Source: Serripes groenlandicus (lineage: Eukaryota; Mollusca; Bivalvia; Cardiida; Cardiidae). Taken from it: a stretch of 64,000 nucleotides of DNA. Of this stretch, positions 37,066-48,600 are shown piece by piece. A program made the position numbers and the translations under genes. The notes beneath the pieces are model-generated. The model had not been told where the DNA came from. It saw only the letters and a program-made list of their open reading frames with translations, and searched no databases. The stretch spans positions 18,438,489 to 18,502,488 of the forward strand of contig JASEVX010000003.1 in the NCBI GenBank assembly GCA_031761405.1. The letters are read 5' to 3'. The number at the start of each line of letters is the position of its first letter. Position 1 is the stretch's first letter.

Positions 37066-37333
37066 TGTGGCATAATAAGACTCAACACGGCAGCTAGTTT
37101 CATATAGTTTAATAAGCATAGAAACATGTGGCGACTCCGAGGCCGGTAAAGGCCAGTCTGCTTTTACAGTCAACCAAGCTAGTTTATATAGGGTTGGACT
37201 AGGCTATTACATCACAGTCTGCACTTATAAAATGTGACAGGTGTCAGACAGAGATATTGCATATTTGTGGACATTGCCACGTCATAAGAATATTACAAGC
37301 CCCGTCATCAGAAATAATGTTCATTATTTCACA
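37066..37333 (-). repeat. 3' LTR
   Basis: On the minus strand it starts TGTGAAATAATGAACATTAT and ends TATGCCACA, giving the usual TG...CA ends. Compared with the 5' LTR I count seven substitutions and no indels over 268 bp. Confidence 0.95.
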
Positions 37334-38512
37334 CCTCCCATTGTTATACAAAAACAGGAAATATAGGTGCAGGTGGGAACTCACATGGAACATTATTACC
37401 CTAAAATAACAATAACGTTTAAACAAACAAAATCAATGTTAAACCAAGAGTTGACATTAACAAACAAGAACTCGAAGTAGCATGAGAAATATAACACACA
37501 TGATCGTAGTATTCCGTATTAATTAAACAAGTTTATAATAATAAGTGTCTTTTAATCTGTTTTTGGAATCTGTAATGTCCTTGGTAGTGGTGTGGACTGT
37601 AGCGGTTCCCATCGGTTGATAAACAGCATGTGTCCATGTTGAAAACCATCCAGGGTAGCGTTGGCAGGTTGAATTTATCCTAGTTTGTCTTTTGTTTTGT
37701 CAATCACATGATATATAAGTTCATATACACGATATGTCCATTGTTGTGTAAATTTGCTTGTGAAGTGCAAGCTTTTATGATTGTGTAGTCCGAAATAATG
37801 TGGTTTGGCTCGAATGGTTTGGCCTGGTTGTGTTAGTGACTGTATAACGTTGCTACAACAAGTATTTTCGTCTACGATTTGTGAAAGGTGGTATGATCTA
37901 TGGATATGTAGAAATGTCCATTTACACATCTGAATATAGCTGTCATCCGGATCCATTTACACATCTGAATATAGCTGTCATCCGGGTACGTCCCTGCTAA
38001 AACTGTATTCCATAGGTCATACATGTATAAAAGAAACAGTTTAACGTAACCAAGTTTGAAAACAGCCTTCAATGTGCACTGAATGTAATTATTCAATTAA
38101 CTATTATTAATTTGATCTATTGCATATTTAATTGTAATACGGAATTTACTATATGAGTAATTTTAAACAATAACAAAACAAGTAATTCTTATCTTCCAGT
38201 ATATTTTATGTACATCTATTTCTATCTCTAGAAAGTAAGCTATACAGCTTTTAATCCTTACTCGAAAGTAAATACGGTTAACACCGTTTATGTTAGTATT
38301 TCAGTTATACGCCTTATTCTAACATATTTAGCCTTAATTGCCATTAAGGTCATCTGTGGACCATTTCCTTGTAGAAATCGGTTCTCCCGCTTATCAAGCG
38401 ATTACATAATCATTTCAAATGCAAACTATTTGCTATTTATTTTCCAGGACTTTAATTAATTCCTAATATCAGTTCAATACTCAATTGGTTCTAATAACAT
38501 CTTAATTACGCA
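37334..38512 (-). other. retrotransposon 3' non-coding region
   Basis: About 1.2 kb between the end of pol and the 3' LTR. It contains a direct repeat of about 33 bp (CATTTACACATCTGAATATA at 37919 and again at 37955). Small frames at 37675-37956 and 37872-38096 overlap that repeat and show no features of an envelope or other protein. Confidence 0.6.
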
Positions 38513-39011
38513 TTACTCTTGCTCCATCGAGCTATGGCAAGATTCATATTCTGAATTCAAATCCATTTCTTCCTTTCCTTCATTCTTAAATGTGTATTCT
38601 TCCGTAGAAATATTTTCCCTTTCAAATTCCTGGCGTCTTAACTTAGATTGTATTTCTTTTAATGTTAATTTATCCTCAGAATTTGAAGTCGTGGAGTCGC
38701 TTCGCGACGATACTCTATCTCGCTCTGACCTTGTCATAAGTCTTTTTACTCGCGGTAGTGGGTTTTCGAATTGCACAGGGCTAGAGGAGTCTGACTGTGG
38801 GGGTATAACAAATCTGCAATTTCTTTTAGGATTTGGATCTACCGTTTTTGATATTGGTAAGTTCCAATCTTGAATGTTGGCATGACGTAAGTGGTCTTTG
38901 TTAACCGTGATTAATTGATTGTCCAGTAGATTTTTTATAACTAAGGATTTTGGGCCATTAACCTGAATTACTCTGAAATATGGCCGCCAATTTAGCTCTT
39001 ATTTATTTTTC
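38513..39011 (-). pseudogene. pol C-terminal tail, frame-shifted
   Basis: Follows the integrase frame after a shift near 39005. The last 88 codons (38776 to 38513) encode a Ser/Glu/Lys-rich tail (RSERDRVSSRSDSTTSNSED). Upstream in the same region is the remainder of the post-integrase domain. Many Ty3/gypsy elements carry a variable charged tail here. It is not a separate gene. Confidence 0.6.
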
Positions 39012-40742
39012 TTAACATATTTTTTTTAAATAAACTGCGTCATTTACCTCGAAATTAACGTCTTGCCTTGTTTTATTTGCATGCGCATTTCTTTGATCTA
39101 TTGCCTTCATGATTGTTTTATAAACATCACAGTAAATTTGATGATTTCTTTCCAACATGTGTTTATGAAAGTCTGTCCCGTAATATTTCAAACGACGATT
39201 TAAAAGGTTATCTATAGGTAGGATTGGATCACGGCCACAAAGTAAGAAATAAGGACTCTGTTTCATTGTTTCCGATATATTAAACCTGACTCCTCCCAGT
39301 GCTGGATTCAAAACAGTATCCCAATTTTGAGGATTCCGGGGAATTAATTTCTTTATAATTGAAATAAGGGTGGAATGACTTCGTTCATTTTTACCGTTAG
39401 CGGCGGGATTATATGGACTGCATTTGCGATGTTCGATCCTCAATTCTGACATAGTTTCTGTGACTATTTTTGATGTGAAACAAGACCCATTGTCTGATTT
39501 TATTTTGATTGGACATCCGTAACGCCAGAAGATATTTTCATAGAACGCATTTATAACTGACTCGGAGGTAATATCTGGCGATGGAATCACTTCAGGATAT
39601 CCAGTTAATTCGCACAGAAATACAATAAGATATTTATTGCCTGCTAATGTCTGACAAAAGGGTCCACAGCAATCAACTGATACCTCTGACAAGGGGAAAG
39701 CTGGTATATTGATGCGACCTAACGGGGATTTTATTTGCTTTAAGTTAACTGATTGGCGCTGGACACATGTCTCTACAAAAGTGTTTACTTCTTTAAAACA
39801 ATTGGGCCAGTAGAAATCTTGCTTGATTATACTGTATAACCTGCTTATACCTGGGTGTCCAATCTCATGTTTAGCCCTTAATATCAAACTAGTAAGGTGG
39901 GTAGGGACACAAATTCGTACACATGGATCAGTATCAGGGTTTGTTATGTAATGCAATATCTCATCAATTAAGATAAACTTTCTATTTTCATGTTTTGTAA
40001 GCGAATTTGTCTTAACCCTATGTTTTAATTTTTTGATGTCTTCATCTAAGTCTTGTTCGTGACTTAAATTTAATTGAGATAATTCTGAGTTATGGGGATG
40101 AGCTAAAGGTTCCGGTTGTTTTGAAAATTCGGCTATTTGTCTTACGTCAAGATCAGCGTTATTAATGACATTAACTGACTTTGATATGTGGTCAGATGCG
40201 TTTAAATGCTCAATTTTGTTGTCGTCTCCCGAATCTGAATGGTTAATTTCACGAAATAAAAAATCAGCTACAATATTTTTGCTTCCCGGTATGTATTCAA
40301 TTGTGCAATTGTAATTTGATATATTCAAAGCTATCCTTTGTAAAACCTTGTTATCGAAATCTGTAGTTAATAAATGTGTTAACGGTTTGTGATCTGTTTT
40401 AATAATAAATTTTGCTCCTTGTAAATAACAGTTTAACTTTTTTAACGCATAATTGATTGCAAAACCTTCCTTCATAATAGTACTATACTTTTTCTGCGAT
40501 CTAGATAAGGCATGGCTTAAGAAAAATAAAGGTTTTTCTCCATTTTCTAAACCTGAAATGTTTTGGGTCAAAACAGCCCCTATTGAAAGGTCTGACGCGT
40601 CGCAATATAACATATAATCTTTGGATATATCAGGGTGAGCTAAAATAGGAGTTGTTTCTAATCTGTTTATGATTTCTTGAAAACTGCGTTCGCAATCTTG
40701 TGACCACTCAAACTTAACATGTTTGTGGGTGAGACGGGTCAA
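39012..40742 (-). CDS. gypsy pol fragment: RNase H and integrase
   Basis: A 576-codon frame without an ATG of its own, so it is a pol segment. Residues 30-165 are RNase H (TPILAHPDISKDYMLYCDAS; acidic residues D48, E92, D117, D160). Residues 290-330 are the integrase zinc region, with H292, H296 and C326; the expected second Cys near 329 is replaced (CVQRQ). The catalytic core has D357, D417 and E453, with the canonical 35-residue spacing between the last two. This is the best preserved part of the element. In an active element the integrase inserts the cDNA into the genome; here pol is frame-broken on both sides. Confidence 0.9.
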   Translation of the reverse strand: MTRLTHKHVKFEWSQDCERSFQEIINRLETTPILAHPDISKDYMLYCDASDLSIGAVLTQNISGLENGEKPLFFLSHALSRSQKKYSTIMKEGFAINYALKKLNCYLQGAKFIIKTDHKPLTHLLTTDFDNKVLQRIALNISNYNCTIEYIPGSKNIVADFLFREINHSDSGDDNKIEHLNASDHISKSVNVINNADLDVRQIAEFSKQPEPLAHPHNSELSQLNLSHEQDLDEDIKKLKHRVKTNSLTKHENRKFILIDEILHYITNPDTDPCVRICVPTHLTSLILRAKHEIGHPGISRLYSIIKQDFYWPNCFKEVNTFVETCVQRQSVNLKQIKSPLGRINIPAFPLSEVSVDCCGPFCQTLAGNKYLIVFLCELTGYPEVIPSPDITSESVINAFYENIFWRYGCPIKIKSDNGSCFTSKIVTETMSELRIEHRKCSPYNPAANGKNERSHSTLISIIKKLIPRNPQNWDTVLNPALGGVRFNISETMKQSPYFLLCGRDPILPIDNLLNRRLKYYGTDFHKHMLERNHQIYCDVYKTIMKAIDQRNAHANKTRQDVNFEVNDAVYLKKIC

Positions 40743-40798
40743 AGGTACAGCTATATCAGCATAATTCCATACAAACCTTCGGTAATAACCTGTAAATC

Positions 40799-41452
40799 CT
40801 AAGAATGATCTAACTTCCTTTTTATATTTCTCAAAGCCTTTATTTTCTTTAAAACGGGTGAAATACCTTGAGAACTAATTTGGTGACCTAAATATATCGT
40901 TGAATCTTTAAAGAATGTGCATTTTTTTGCTTTTAATTTAAGGCAATTTTCCCTTAACCCTCGGAAAATTTCCTCAATGTGGCGGAGATGATCTAACTTG
41001 TTGCGAGAAAAAATTAAAATGTCATCCAAAAAAGCTACACTAAATTCTTCAAAACCCCTTAGTACTTTGTTTAAAATGCTTTGAAATCTCCCGCCGGCAA
41101 GACTAATTTCAAAAGGTAAACGGTTGAATTCAAAATGACCAAAAGGAGTACTAAATGCAGTCTTTTCCTTATCATTCTCATTCAATTCTATTTGATGATA
41201 AGAGTTTGACAAGTCTAAACATGAGAAATGTTTTGATCCATTTAGTGAAGCTAAAATGTCGTCTACAAGGGGAAGTTTGTACGAAGTGGTCTTACATATG
41301 GCATTGAATTTTCTGAAATCGATGACAAGACGCTTAGAACCATCCCTTTTGTCAACAAGAATGCAGGGATGTGAATGTTCACTGTGAGAATGTCGAATAA
41401 TTTTAGCATTCAATAAATTATCCACTTTCTCTTTAAGAACGCCCCTTTCCAA
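40799..41452 (-). pseudogene. gypsy pol fragment: reverse transcriptase
   Basis: The 217-codon frame covers most of the RT. Visible motifs are RLVIDFRKFNAI, CLDLSNSYHQI with the first catalytic Asp at residue 80, and FLDDILIFS with the catalytic pair at residues 143-144. The loop usually read as FGL-x-NAP is FEISLAGGRFQ here, a likely decay change. A TTG, not an ATG, begins the frame; the reading frame continues upstream without a stop to about 41680. It ends prematurely near 40799, where the connection to RNase H continues in another frame. Confidence 0.85.
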
Positions 41453-41577
41453 AAAGGGAACACGATACGGCCTTGATTTAATTGGTTCACTAGTTTTGGT
41501 CTCTAGGGAGATTTGTTCAATTGGATATTTACCTAAATCAAATTCACTTTTTGAAAAAATGTTTGAGTAATTGCTAA

Positions 41578-42048
41578 TTAAATTGTCAAGATTTTCATTA
41601 TACTCATGGGGAGCCCGAAATTGATATGACGTTTCATGTAAACCATGTTCTGTATCTTGAGTGATATCAATATGTCAAGTGAGCATATATTTTGCACTAA
41701 TCGCGCAGAGTGGTCGGTCTTGGCAGTTGTCACTGATACACATTGGTCAATCGGTCTTAATTGTCCGATTATACATCCACGTTTTAAACGTATAGTTTTA
41801 TTGGAGAAATTTGATAGTAGAACTGGAATGCGACGTTTCTTAGTTAGGAATGCTAAGCTGTTTGTAATATGTAGATACGGCTCACTGGCCATAAACCCTT
41901 CAGTCACAGACGCAACTTCATATGAAATATCATTGGAAATGGAGGGGTTTTGCTTTAATTTACCAGCCATTCTGTATGAAGTATGAGGTTTGAGTTCTGT
42001 TGTTTTGCATAGCCTTACAAGAGATGCAATATTGGCATCATCTTGCAA
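41578..42048 (-). pseudogene. gypsy pol fragment: protease-RT linker
   Basis: A 156-codon frame between protease and RT, in a third frame. Its start is a TTG inside the linker, and the same frame is open further upstream to near 42095. Its last ~28 codons are out of frame with the true continuation, which switches near 41680. I therefore count one shift near 42090 and one near 41680. No independent domain is recognised, consistent with the variable linker of gypsy pol. Confidence 0.6.
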
Positions 42049-42071
42049 TGCGATATACTGATCTCTTATTC

Positions 42072-42404
42072 TTATACAATTGAAATCAAAGTAGATTCTG
42101 CATGAATTAAGAAGTCCTTTCCCAGAATGACGTTCCTAGATAAATTGTCTGCTACAATAAAAGTATCGTTAATTCTTACCTTATTTATTTTAATTTCAAT
42201 ATTAGCTGAACCTAAAACTTTAATCGCATCGCCCGAGGCTGAACTCAACTTAATTCCAGTCTGATCCAAGTCTACATTTGGTTTGAGAGATTTGAATACA
42301 CGTTTATGTATGATGGAGAAACAGGCACCCGAATCTACCAACGCACGAGTCGAGAGGTTCTGGATTCTGATAAGACAAGAATTTGGTATAGAGTTTTCTT
42401 CCAA
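42072..42404 (-). pseudogene. gypsy pol fragment: aspartic protease
   Basis: A 110-codon frame with the retropepsin active-site motif ALVDSGACFSI (residues about 21-31) and the later NVILGKDFL strand typical of retropepsins, which cleave Gag-Pol. It begins just after the gag frame (42428) and is in a different frame from gag, so expression in a live element would need a frameshift or a separate strategy. The frame ends early through a shift near 42090. Confidence 0.75.
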
Positions 42405-42427
42405 AAATGTATTGAACCGATAGGAAT

Positions 42428-43453
42428 TTAATTTCTCTGCACTGACGTCCTGATTACAGCCAGAGATTGCATGTTTTTTTGATACTTAAAATTGTTTTCT
42501 AATTTCGACTTCAATTGCAGAAATTGTTTACAATTTGATTTGCGATGTCCAATTTTTCTACAGAAAAAACATTGTATGGGTTTTTTCAAGTCTATTTTCT
42601 TAATGTAACCAGTTTGTGAAAGTTTAGAGAGTCGCCTGTCAAAATTTCCACTACGATTGTCTAAAGAAGACCTAGTTGTGCATTGAGAGAGTCGCCTGTC
42701 AAAATTTCCAATACGACTGTCTAAAGTGGACCTAGTTGTGCATTGTTGCCTGTGGCTAATATACCTATCGTGACGACCCTTTCTACCTGGGGAACACATT
42801 TTACTCTTTTCCACAATATTAACAGTAACATGTTTTTGTTCTAAACTGGAATTTTCGCACATGTCTGATCTTATTTTACACCTTATTCTAATATTGTGTT
42901 CATTTACAGCTAAAGAAACTGCATTTTGAAACGTACTAGGATTTTCTCTTATAAGATGTGTTTGTATATTTTGATCAATAAAACCATCTATAAAATAACC
43001 TACAATTTGCATGTCAATTAAATCTAGTGCATTGTTAAAACCGAGGTAAGATTCTGGAACTAATCCAATAATGCGATCTGCGAAATCTTGAATACTTTCA
43101 GAATAAGTTTGTCTGATATTTTGTAAAGCCGAAAACTGAATGTAAGTGTCACTAACTTCGCCAAAACGGTTTGATAATATGTTTTTGAAATCAGCCCAAT
43201 TAAGATCAGGGTTTTCATCCAGAATACGCCGTATGAAGTCTGAGGCTAACCCTTCACTAAATCTGTATTCAAGTAATTTCTTTTTAATATTTGGAAGATT
43301 GTGTAGAAAAGAAATTTTCTCAATGTCTATTATCCACTTTTTGAATTTTAAAGAATCCCCTCTAAAGATAAAAACCAAATTTGAATTGAAACCTGAATTT
43401 GATAATTGATCAGTTAAATCTTGTAAAAGTTGCGTTATCTGTTTCTCAGCCAT
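42428..43453 (-). CDS. gypsy gag
   Basis: 341 codons from an ATG at 43453, about 115 bp inside the 5' LTR, uninterrupted. The middle resembles retrotransposon capsid (LNWADFKNILSNRFGE, RQTYSESIQDFADRI). A zinc knuckle CX2CX4HX4C lies at residues 295-308 (C295, C298, H303, C308), the nucleocapsid RNA-binding motif. Residues about 237-275 contain two near-identical 17-residue copies (QCTTRSTLDSRIGNFDR and QCTTRSSLDNRSGNFDR), a recent internal duplication just before the knuckle. Gag is the only full-length frame left in the element. Confidence 0.85.
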   Translation of the reverse strand: MAEKQITQLLQDLTDQLSNSGFNSNLVFIFRGDSLKFKKWIIDIEKISFLHNLPNIKKKLLEYRFSEGLASDFIRRILDENPDLNWADFKNILSNRFGEVSDTYIQFSALQNIRQTYSESIQDFADRIIGLVPESYLGFNNALDLIDMQIVGYFIDGFIDQNIQTHLIRENPSTFQNAVSLAVNEHNIRIRCKIRSDMCENSSLEQKHVTVNIVEKSKMCSPGRKGRHDRYISHRQQCTTRSTLDSRIGNFDRRLSQCTTRSSLDNRSGNFDRRLSKLSQTGYIKKIDLKKPIQCFFCRKIGHRKSNCKQFLQLKSKLENNFKYQKNMQSLAVIRTSVQRN

Positions 43454-43567
43454 GTTGACACACTAAAAATAACAGTGAAAAGTCAAGTAAAAATCACCAA
43501 TCTTTGTTTCCTAGTGGTAGTACTTCTGTTGTTCGTATCCGAAGTCAAGCGGCACCAAAAAGACCCC

Positions 43568-43835
43568 TGTGGCATAATAAGACTCAACACTGCAGCTAGT
43601 TTCATATAGTTTAATGAGCATAGAAACATGTGGCGACTCCGAGGCCGGCAAAGGCCAGTCTGCTTTTACAGTCAACCAAGCTATTTTATATAGGGTTGGA
43701 CTAGGCTATTACATCACAATCTGCACTTATATAATGTGACAGGTGTCAGACAGAGATATTGCATATATGTGGACATTGCCACGTCATAAGAATATTACAA
43801 GCCCCGTCATCAGAAATAATGTTCATTATTTCACA
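43568..43835 (-). repeat. 5' LTR
   Basis: 268 bp, same length as the 3' LTR, with TG...CA ends on the minus strand. It would contain the promoter of the element. It is followed outward by the CTAG target duplication. Confidence 0.95.
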
Positions 43836-43839
43836 CTAG

Positions 43840-44567
43840 TACATCAATGATACATAATGTTTATAAGATAAGCCCGCACATCATTGATTATTTTGAAATG
43901 TAAATTTCAAGATCTGCCAGCACATCAATCATATTATTTTATTGTGAAGATCGAACCACACACCAATGATATTTTAGAAAGGGTAAGATTGGCTTGCACA
44001 TCAATGATCTATTTGATGTGCTGCCAATCTTTACATTTCAAATTATTATGAATGTACGTGCTGATCTTAAACTGTTCTTAAACTTTAAAAAATATATTTG
44101 ATATGCGAGCCGATCTTAACATTTTTTAAATAACATTAATGTTAGTGCCGATTTTTCTATTTCAAATATATCATTGATGAGTCTAGAGATCTTCATATTT
44201 ACATTTGAAATATACCACTGATCTGCATGCCGATCTTTAGTTTTACACTTCAAGAATATCATTGATGTCTGGGCAGATCTCAATCTGTTCACTTCAAAAC
44301 TACCATCGATGAGCAGGCCGATCTACATATTCACATTTTGAAATTGCCATTGATGTGCGGATGGATCTACATATTTACATTTTAAAATTACCATTTGTGT
44401 GCGGACCCATCTACATATTTACATTTTAAAATTACCATTGATGTTTATGTGCGGTCCGATCTGAATATTATCATTTTGAAAATACCGTTGATGTGCGGAC
44501 TGATCTGAATATTTAAACATTATAAAAAAGACATTGATGTGTGGATCAATCTAAATATTTAAATTTA
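43840..44567. repeat. 43-bp satellite with orientation switch
   Basis: Units up to about 44004 are in reverse orientation (GCACATCAATGAT); from about 44013 they are forward (GATGTGCTGCCAATC). The junction is a hairpin: AGATTGGCTTGCACATCAA faces TTGATGTGCTGCCAATCTT across eight bases. Units here are diverged. Confidence 0.9.
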
Positions 44568-45695
44568 ACAAGAGCTGTCGGAGGACAGCGTGCTCGACTA
44601 TATGCAGCTTATTTCACATAAAGCACTATTTCATTATACATGTATTGCACTTAAGAACTATTAAATCATATATACTATATATGTAAATGCAAATGAATAG
44701 ATACATACATTTATATATATATAATTTAAAAAAATCAAATTTCCTAAGTCAATCAAGGTCCATTACTCCATAATTATTTAGAATACCATGGATTTATCTA
44801 ACCTAATTGTGTGATGGACCTTGATAATTGCATGAAGTATGAAGTGATTTAAATGAAGGGTATTGTAGTTATATATGAAAATGCCAGCTTGCTCTAAAAC
44901 ATCCTTATTTTCTTCGAATATTCGAGCTAAAAACGAAATTTTAACATTGAGCTTAACGCAGATTTTAAAACTGACTGAGTTCTAAAATAGCAAAACCTTA
45001 AATAAAAATATGTTGAAGAACTATATTTGATAAATGAATGATCACAATTAGAAAGGAATACAACCAAACTCTATGAATTTATCTCAAATTCTCAAAATCA
45101 ACCAAAAATCAAGTTGTTTTTACCCCAAAAAGAAGGTCACACTCAGCATCTTCAACAAACAATGTGAAGAAATGTATTATATGTAATTAAATTCCAAATA
45201 TGAAAGGCCTAACACAAGTACTTATTCAGAAAAATTAAAGAAATTAAATGAAAATGCCAACTTGCCCTAAAACTTTAACCACCCAAAATTATGTTTTCTA
45301 CCCCAAAGAGAAGGTTTCATACAGCATCTTCAGCATTTAATATGAAGAATGGTATTAGATGTAATTATATTCCAAATATGAAGGCCCTAGCACAAGCACT
45401 TATTGAGAACAAGTGAGACAAAAATGAAAATGCCAACTTCCCTAAAACTTTAACCACCCCAAATCATGCTTTTTACCCCAAAAGGAAGGTCACACTCAGC
45501 ATCTTCAGCATTCAGTATGAAAAAAGGTATTAGATGTAATTACTTTCCAAATATGAAAGCCCTAGCACAAGTACTTTTTGAGAAAACTAAAAATATAAAT
45601 AAAATTCTGACTTGCCCTAAAACTTTAACCGGACGCCGCCGACGCCTGGGCAAGTAGTAAAGCTCTCATTATTCTTCGAATAGTCGAGCTAAAAA
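44568..45695 (+). mobile_element. tandem-cored element with 'agagctgtcggaggacagc' end
   Basis: Starts ACAAGAGCTGTCGGAGGACA. It ends near TTCTTCGAATAGTCGAGCTA, whose complement resembles the GCTCGACTAT after the start. The interior has about three and a half units of roughly 169 bp (TGCCCTAAAACTTTAACCAC, CACACTCAGCATCTTCAGCA, TCCAAATATGAAAGCCCTAG). A second CTTCGAATATTCGAGCTAAA at about 44916 suggests a nested or composite structure. It interrupts the 43-bp satellite. Similar structures are known from bivalves; class not decided. Confidence 0.7.
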
Positions 45696-48600
45696 TCCTA
45701 TTTATGTGCGGACCGATATACATATTTACATTTTAAAAGTGCCATTGATGTGCATGCTGATCTTCATATTTACAATTTGAAAAAAACATTTATGTGCATT
45801 TTCATCTTACATTTTAAAATAACAATTTGTGTGTGGACCGATCTACATATTTACATCTTAAAAATATCATAGATGTGCGGGCCGATATGAATATTTAAAT
45901 TAAAATAATCATTGATGTGCATGCTGATCTTCATATTTACATTTTAAAAATACCATTGATGTGCATGTTTATTTTCAGATTTACATTTTAAAAATTCCAT
46001 TGCTGTGCATGTAGATCTGAATATTTACATTTGAAATACCATTGATGTGCATGGCGAACTTCATATTTGCATTTTAAAAAACACATTGATGTGTATACAG
46101 ATATTAATATTTACATTTTGAAAAAAACATTGATGTGCGTACTGATCTTCATATTTACATTTTAAAAAACACAATGATGTGCGTACTGATCTTCATATTT
46201 ACATTTTAAAAAACACATTGATGTGCATAATGATATTAATATTTACATTTTAAAAAACACAATGATGTGCGTACTGATCTTCATATTTACATTTTAAAAA
46301 ACACATTGATGTGCGTACTGATCTTCATATTTCCCTTTTTCAAGTGGCATAAATGTTCAGGCCAATCTGAATATTTGCATTTTAAAATACCATTAATGTG
46401 CATGTAGATCTTTATATTTCAAATTCAAATTTCAAATCAAAATTTCATAATACAATATACAAAATATTATAATATGAAATAATTGAGTTGTACGTGTTTT
46501 CTTATATAAATAAATTTAAGATTATTGTTTATCTTTGTGTTTCGTTATTTCATTAACGAAAAAAATATTTATTTTTATTTTGTCATCTTTTAACTTTTGC
46601 ATAAGATTTACAAAATACTAGAAATCCTGTCTTCCAGTATACCATTCATAAATATATAATTGTCTTCCTTGTCTGTATTTAAAACTTTTAAAGAATACAT
46701 GAAATTCGTCTTCTACAATTTTAATATCAAAATTGTCAAAATAATATTGACATATTTGATCTTCTCTCGTTGATGTGCATGTTGTATTTACAAATACCGT
46801 AGATGTGCAGGCTGATCTTTATATTAACATTATAAAAATACCATAGATGTGCAGGCTCATCTTTATGTTTACATTTAAAAAATACTGTTGATGTGGATGT
46901 CGATCTGCATATTTACATTTTAAAACAACCATCGAAGTGCATGTCGATCTTCATTTTTACATTTTAAAAACACCATTGATATGCATATTGATCTGACTAT
47001 TTACATTTTGAAAAACCATTGATGGGCGATTTGATCTTCATATTTACATTAAATAATACCATTGATGTGTGGGTCGATCTTCATATTTACATTTTATAAT
47101 GCCATTGATGTGTGGTTCAATCTTTGTATATACATTTCAAAATATAATTGACCTGCGGGCTGATCTTCATATTTACATCTAAAAAAAAAATCATTAACAT
47201 GCGGGATGATCTTCATATTTACATTTAATAATACCATTGATGTGCGGGTCGATCTTCATATATATACATTTAATAATACCATTGATGTGTGGGCCGATCT
47301 TCATATATACATTTAATAATACCATTGATGTGCGGGTCGATCTTCATATTTACATTTAATAATACCATTGATGTGCGAGTCGATATTCATATATACATTT
47401 AATAATACCATTGATGTGCGGGTCGATCTTCATATATACATTTAATAATACCATTGATGTGCGGGTCGATCTTCATATATACTTTTAATAATACCATTGA
47501 TGTGCGGGTCGATCTTCATATATACATTTAATAATACCATTGATGTGCGGGCCGATCTTCATATTTACATTTAATAATACCATTGATGTGCGGGTCGATC
47601 TTCATATATACAATGATGATTTAATAATACCATTGATGTGCGGGTCGATCTTCATATTTACATTTAATAATACCATTGATGTGCGGGTCGATCTTCATAT
47701 ATATACATTTAATAATACCATTGATGTGCGGGCCGATCTTCATATATACATTTAATAATACCATTGATGTGCGGGCCGATATTCATATTTACATTTATTA
47801 ATACCATTAATGTGCGAGTAGATCTTCATATATACATTTAATAATACCATTGATGTGCGGGTCGATCTTCATATATACATTTAATAATACCATTGATGTG
47901 CGGGTCGATCTTCATATATACATTTAATAATACCATTGATGTGCGGGTCGATCTTCATATATACATTTAATAATACTATTGATGTGCAGGCCGATCTTCA
48001 TATTTACATTTAATAATACCATTGATGTGCGGGTAGATCTTCATATTTACATTTAATAATACCATTGATGTGCGGGTCGATCTTCATATTTACATTTAAT
48101 AATACCATTGATGTGCGGGTAGATCTTCATATTTACATTTAATAATACCATTGATGTGCGGGTCGATCTTCATATTTACATTTAATAATACCATTGATGT
48201 GTGGGTCGATCTTCATATTTACATTTAATAATACCATTGATGTGCGAGTCGATCTTCATATATACATTTAATAATACCATTGATGTGCGGGCCGATCTTC
48301 ATATTTACATTTAATAATACCATTGATGTGCGGGTCGATCTTCATATATACATTTAATAATACCATTGATGTGCGGGTCGATCTTCATATATACTTTTAA
48401 TAATACCATTGATGTGCGGATCGATCTTCATATATACATTTAATAATACCATTGATGTGCGGGTCGATCTTCATATATACATTTAATAATACCATTGATG
48501 TGCGGGCCGATCCTCATATTTACATTTAATAATACCATTGATGTGTGGGCTGATCTTCATATTTACATTTAATAATACCATTGATGTGCGGGTCGATCTT

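Larger units (their letters stand above)
37066..43835 (-). mobile_element. Ty3/gypsy LTR retrotransposon
   Basis: 6770 bp with two 268-bp LTRs and a 4-bp target duplication CTAG (37062-37065 and 43836-43839). On the minus strand the order is 5' LTR, gag, protease, reverse transcriptase, RNase H, integrase, 3' LTR, which with the RT motifs places it in Ty3/gypsy. A purine-rich tract (AACAATGGGAGG) directly precedes the 3' LTR. A TGGTGCCGCTTGACTTCGG start ten bases inside the 5' LTR may be the primer-binding site, tRNA unassigned. Pol is split over several frames, so this copy is probably inactive. It is inserted in satellite DNA. Confidence 0.95.

Noticed and set aside
37675..38096. An envelope-like or accessory gene in the retrotransposon 3' region
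   Set aside because: The frames are short, overlap a 33-bp direct repeat and have no signal peptide or membrane segment.
47540..47755. 71-codon repetitive frame and the frames at 50210-50625
   Set aside because: By-products of the 43-bp satellite.
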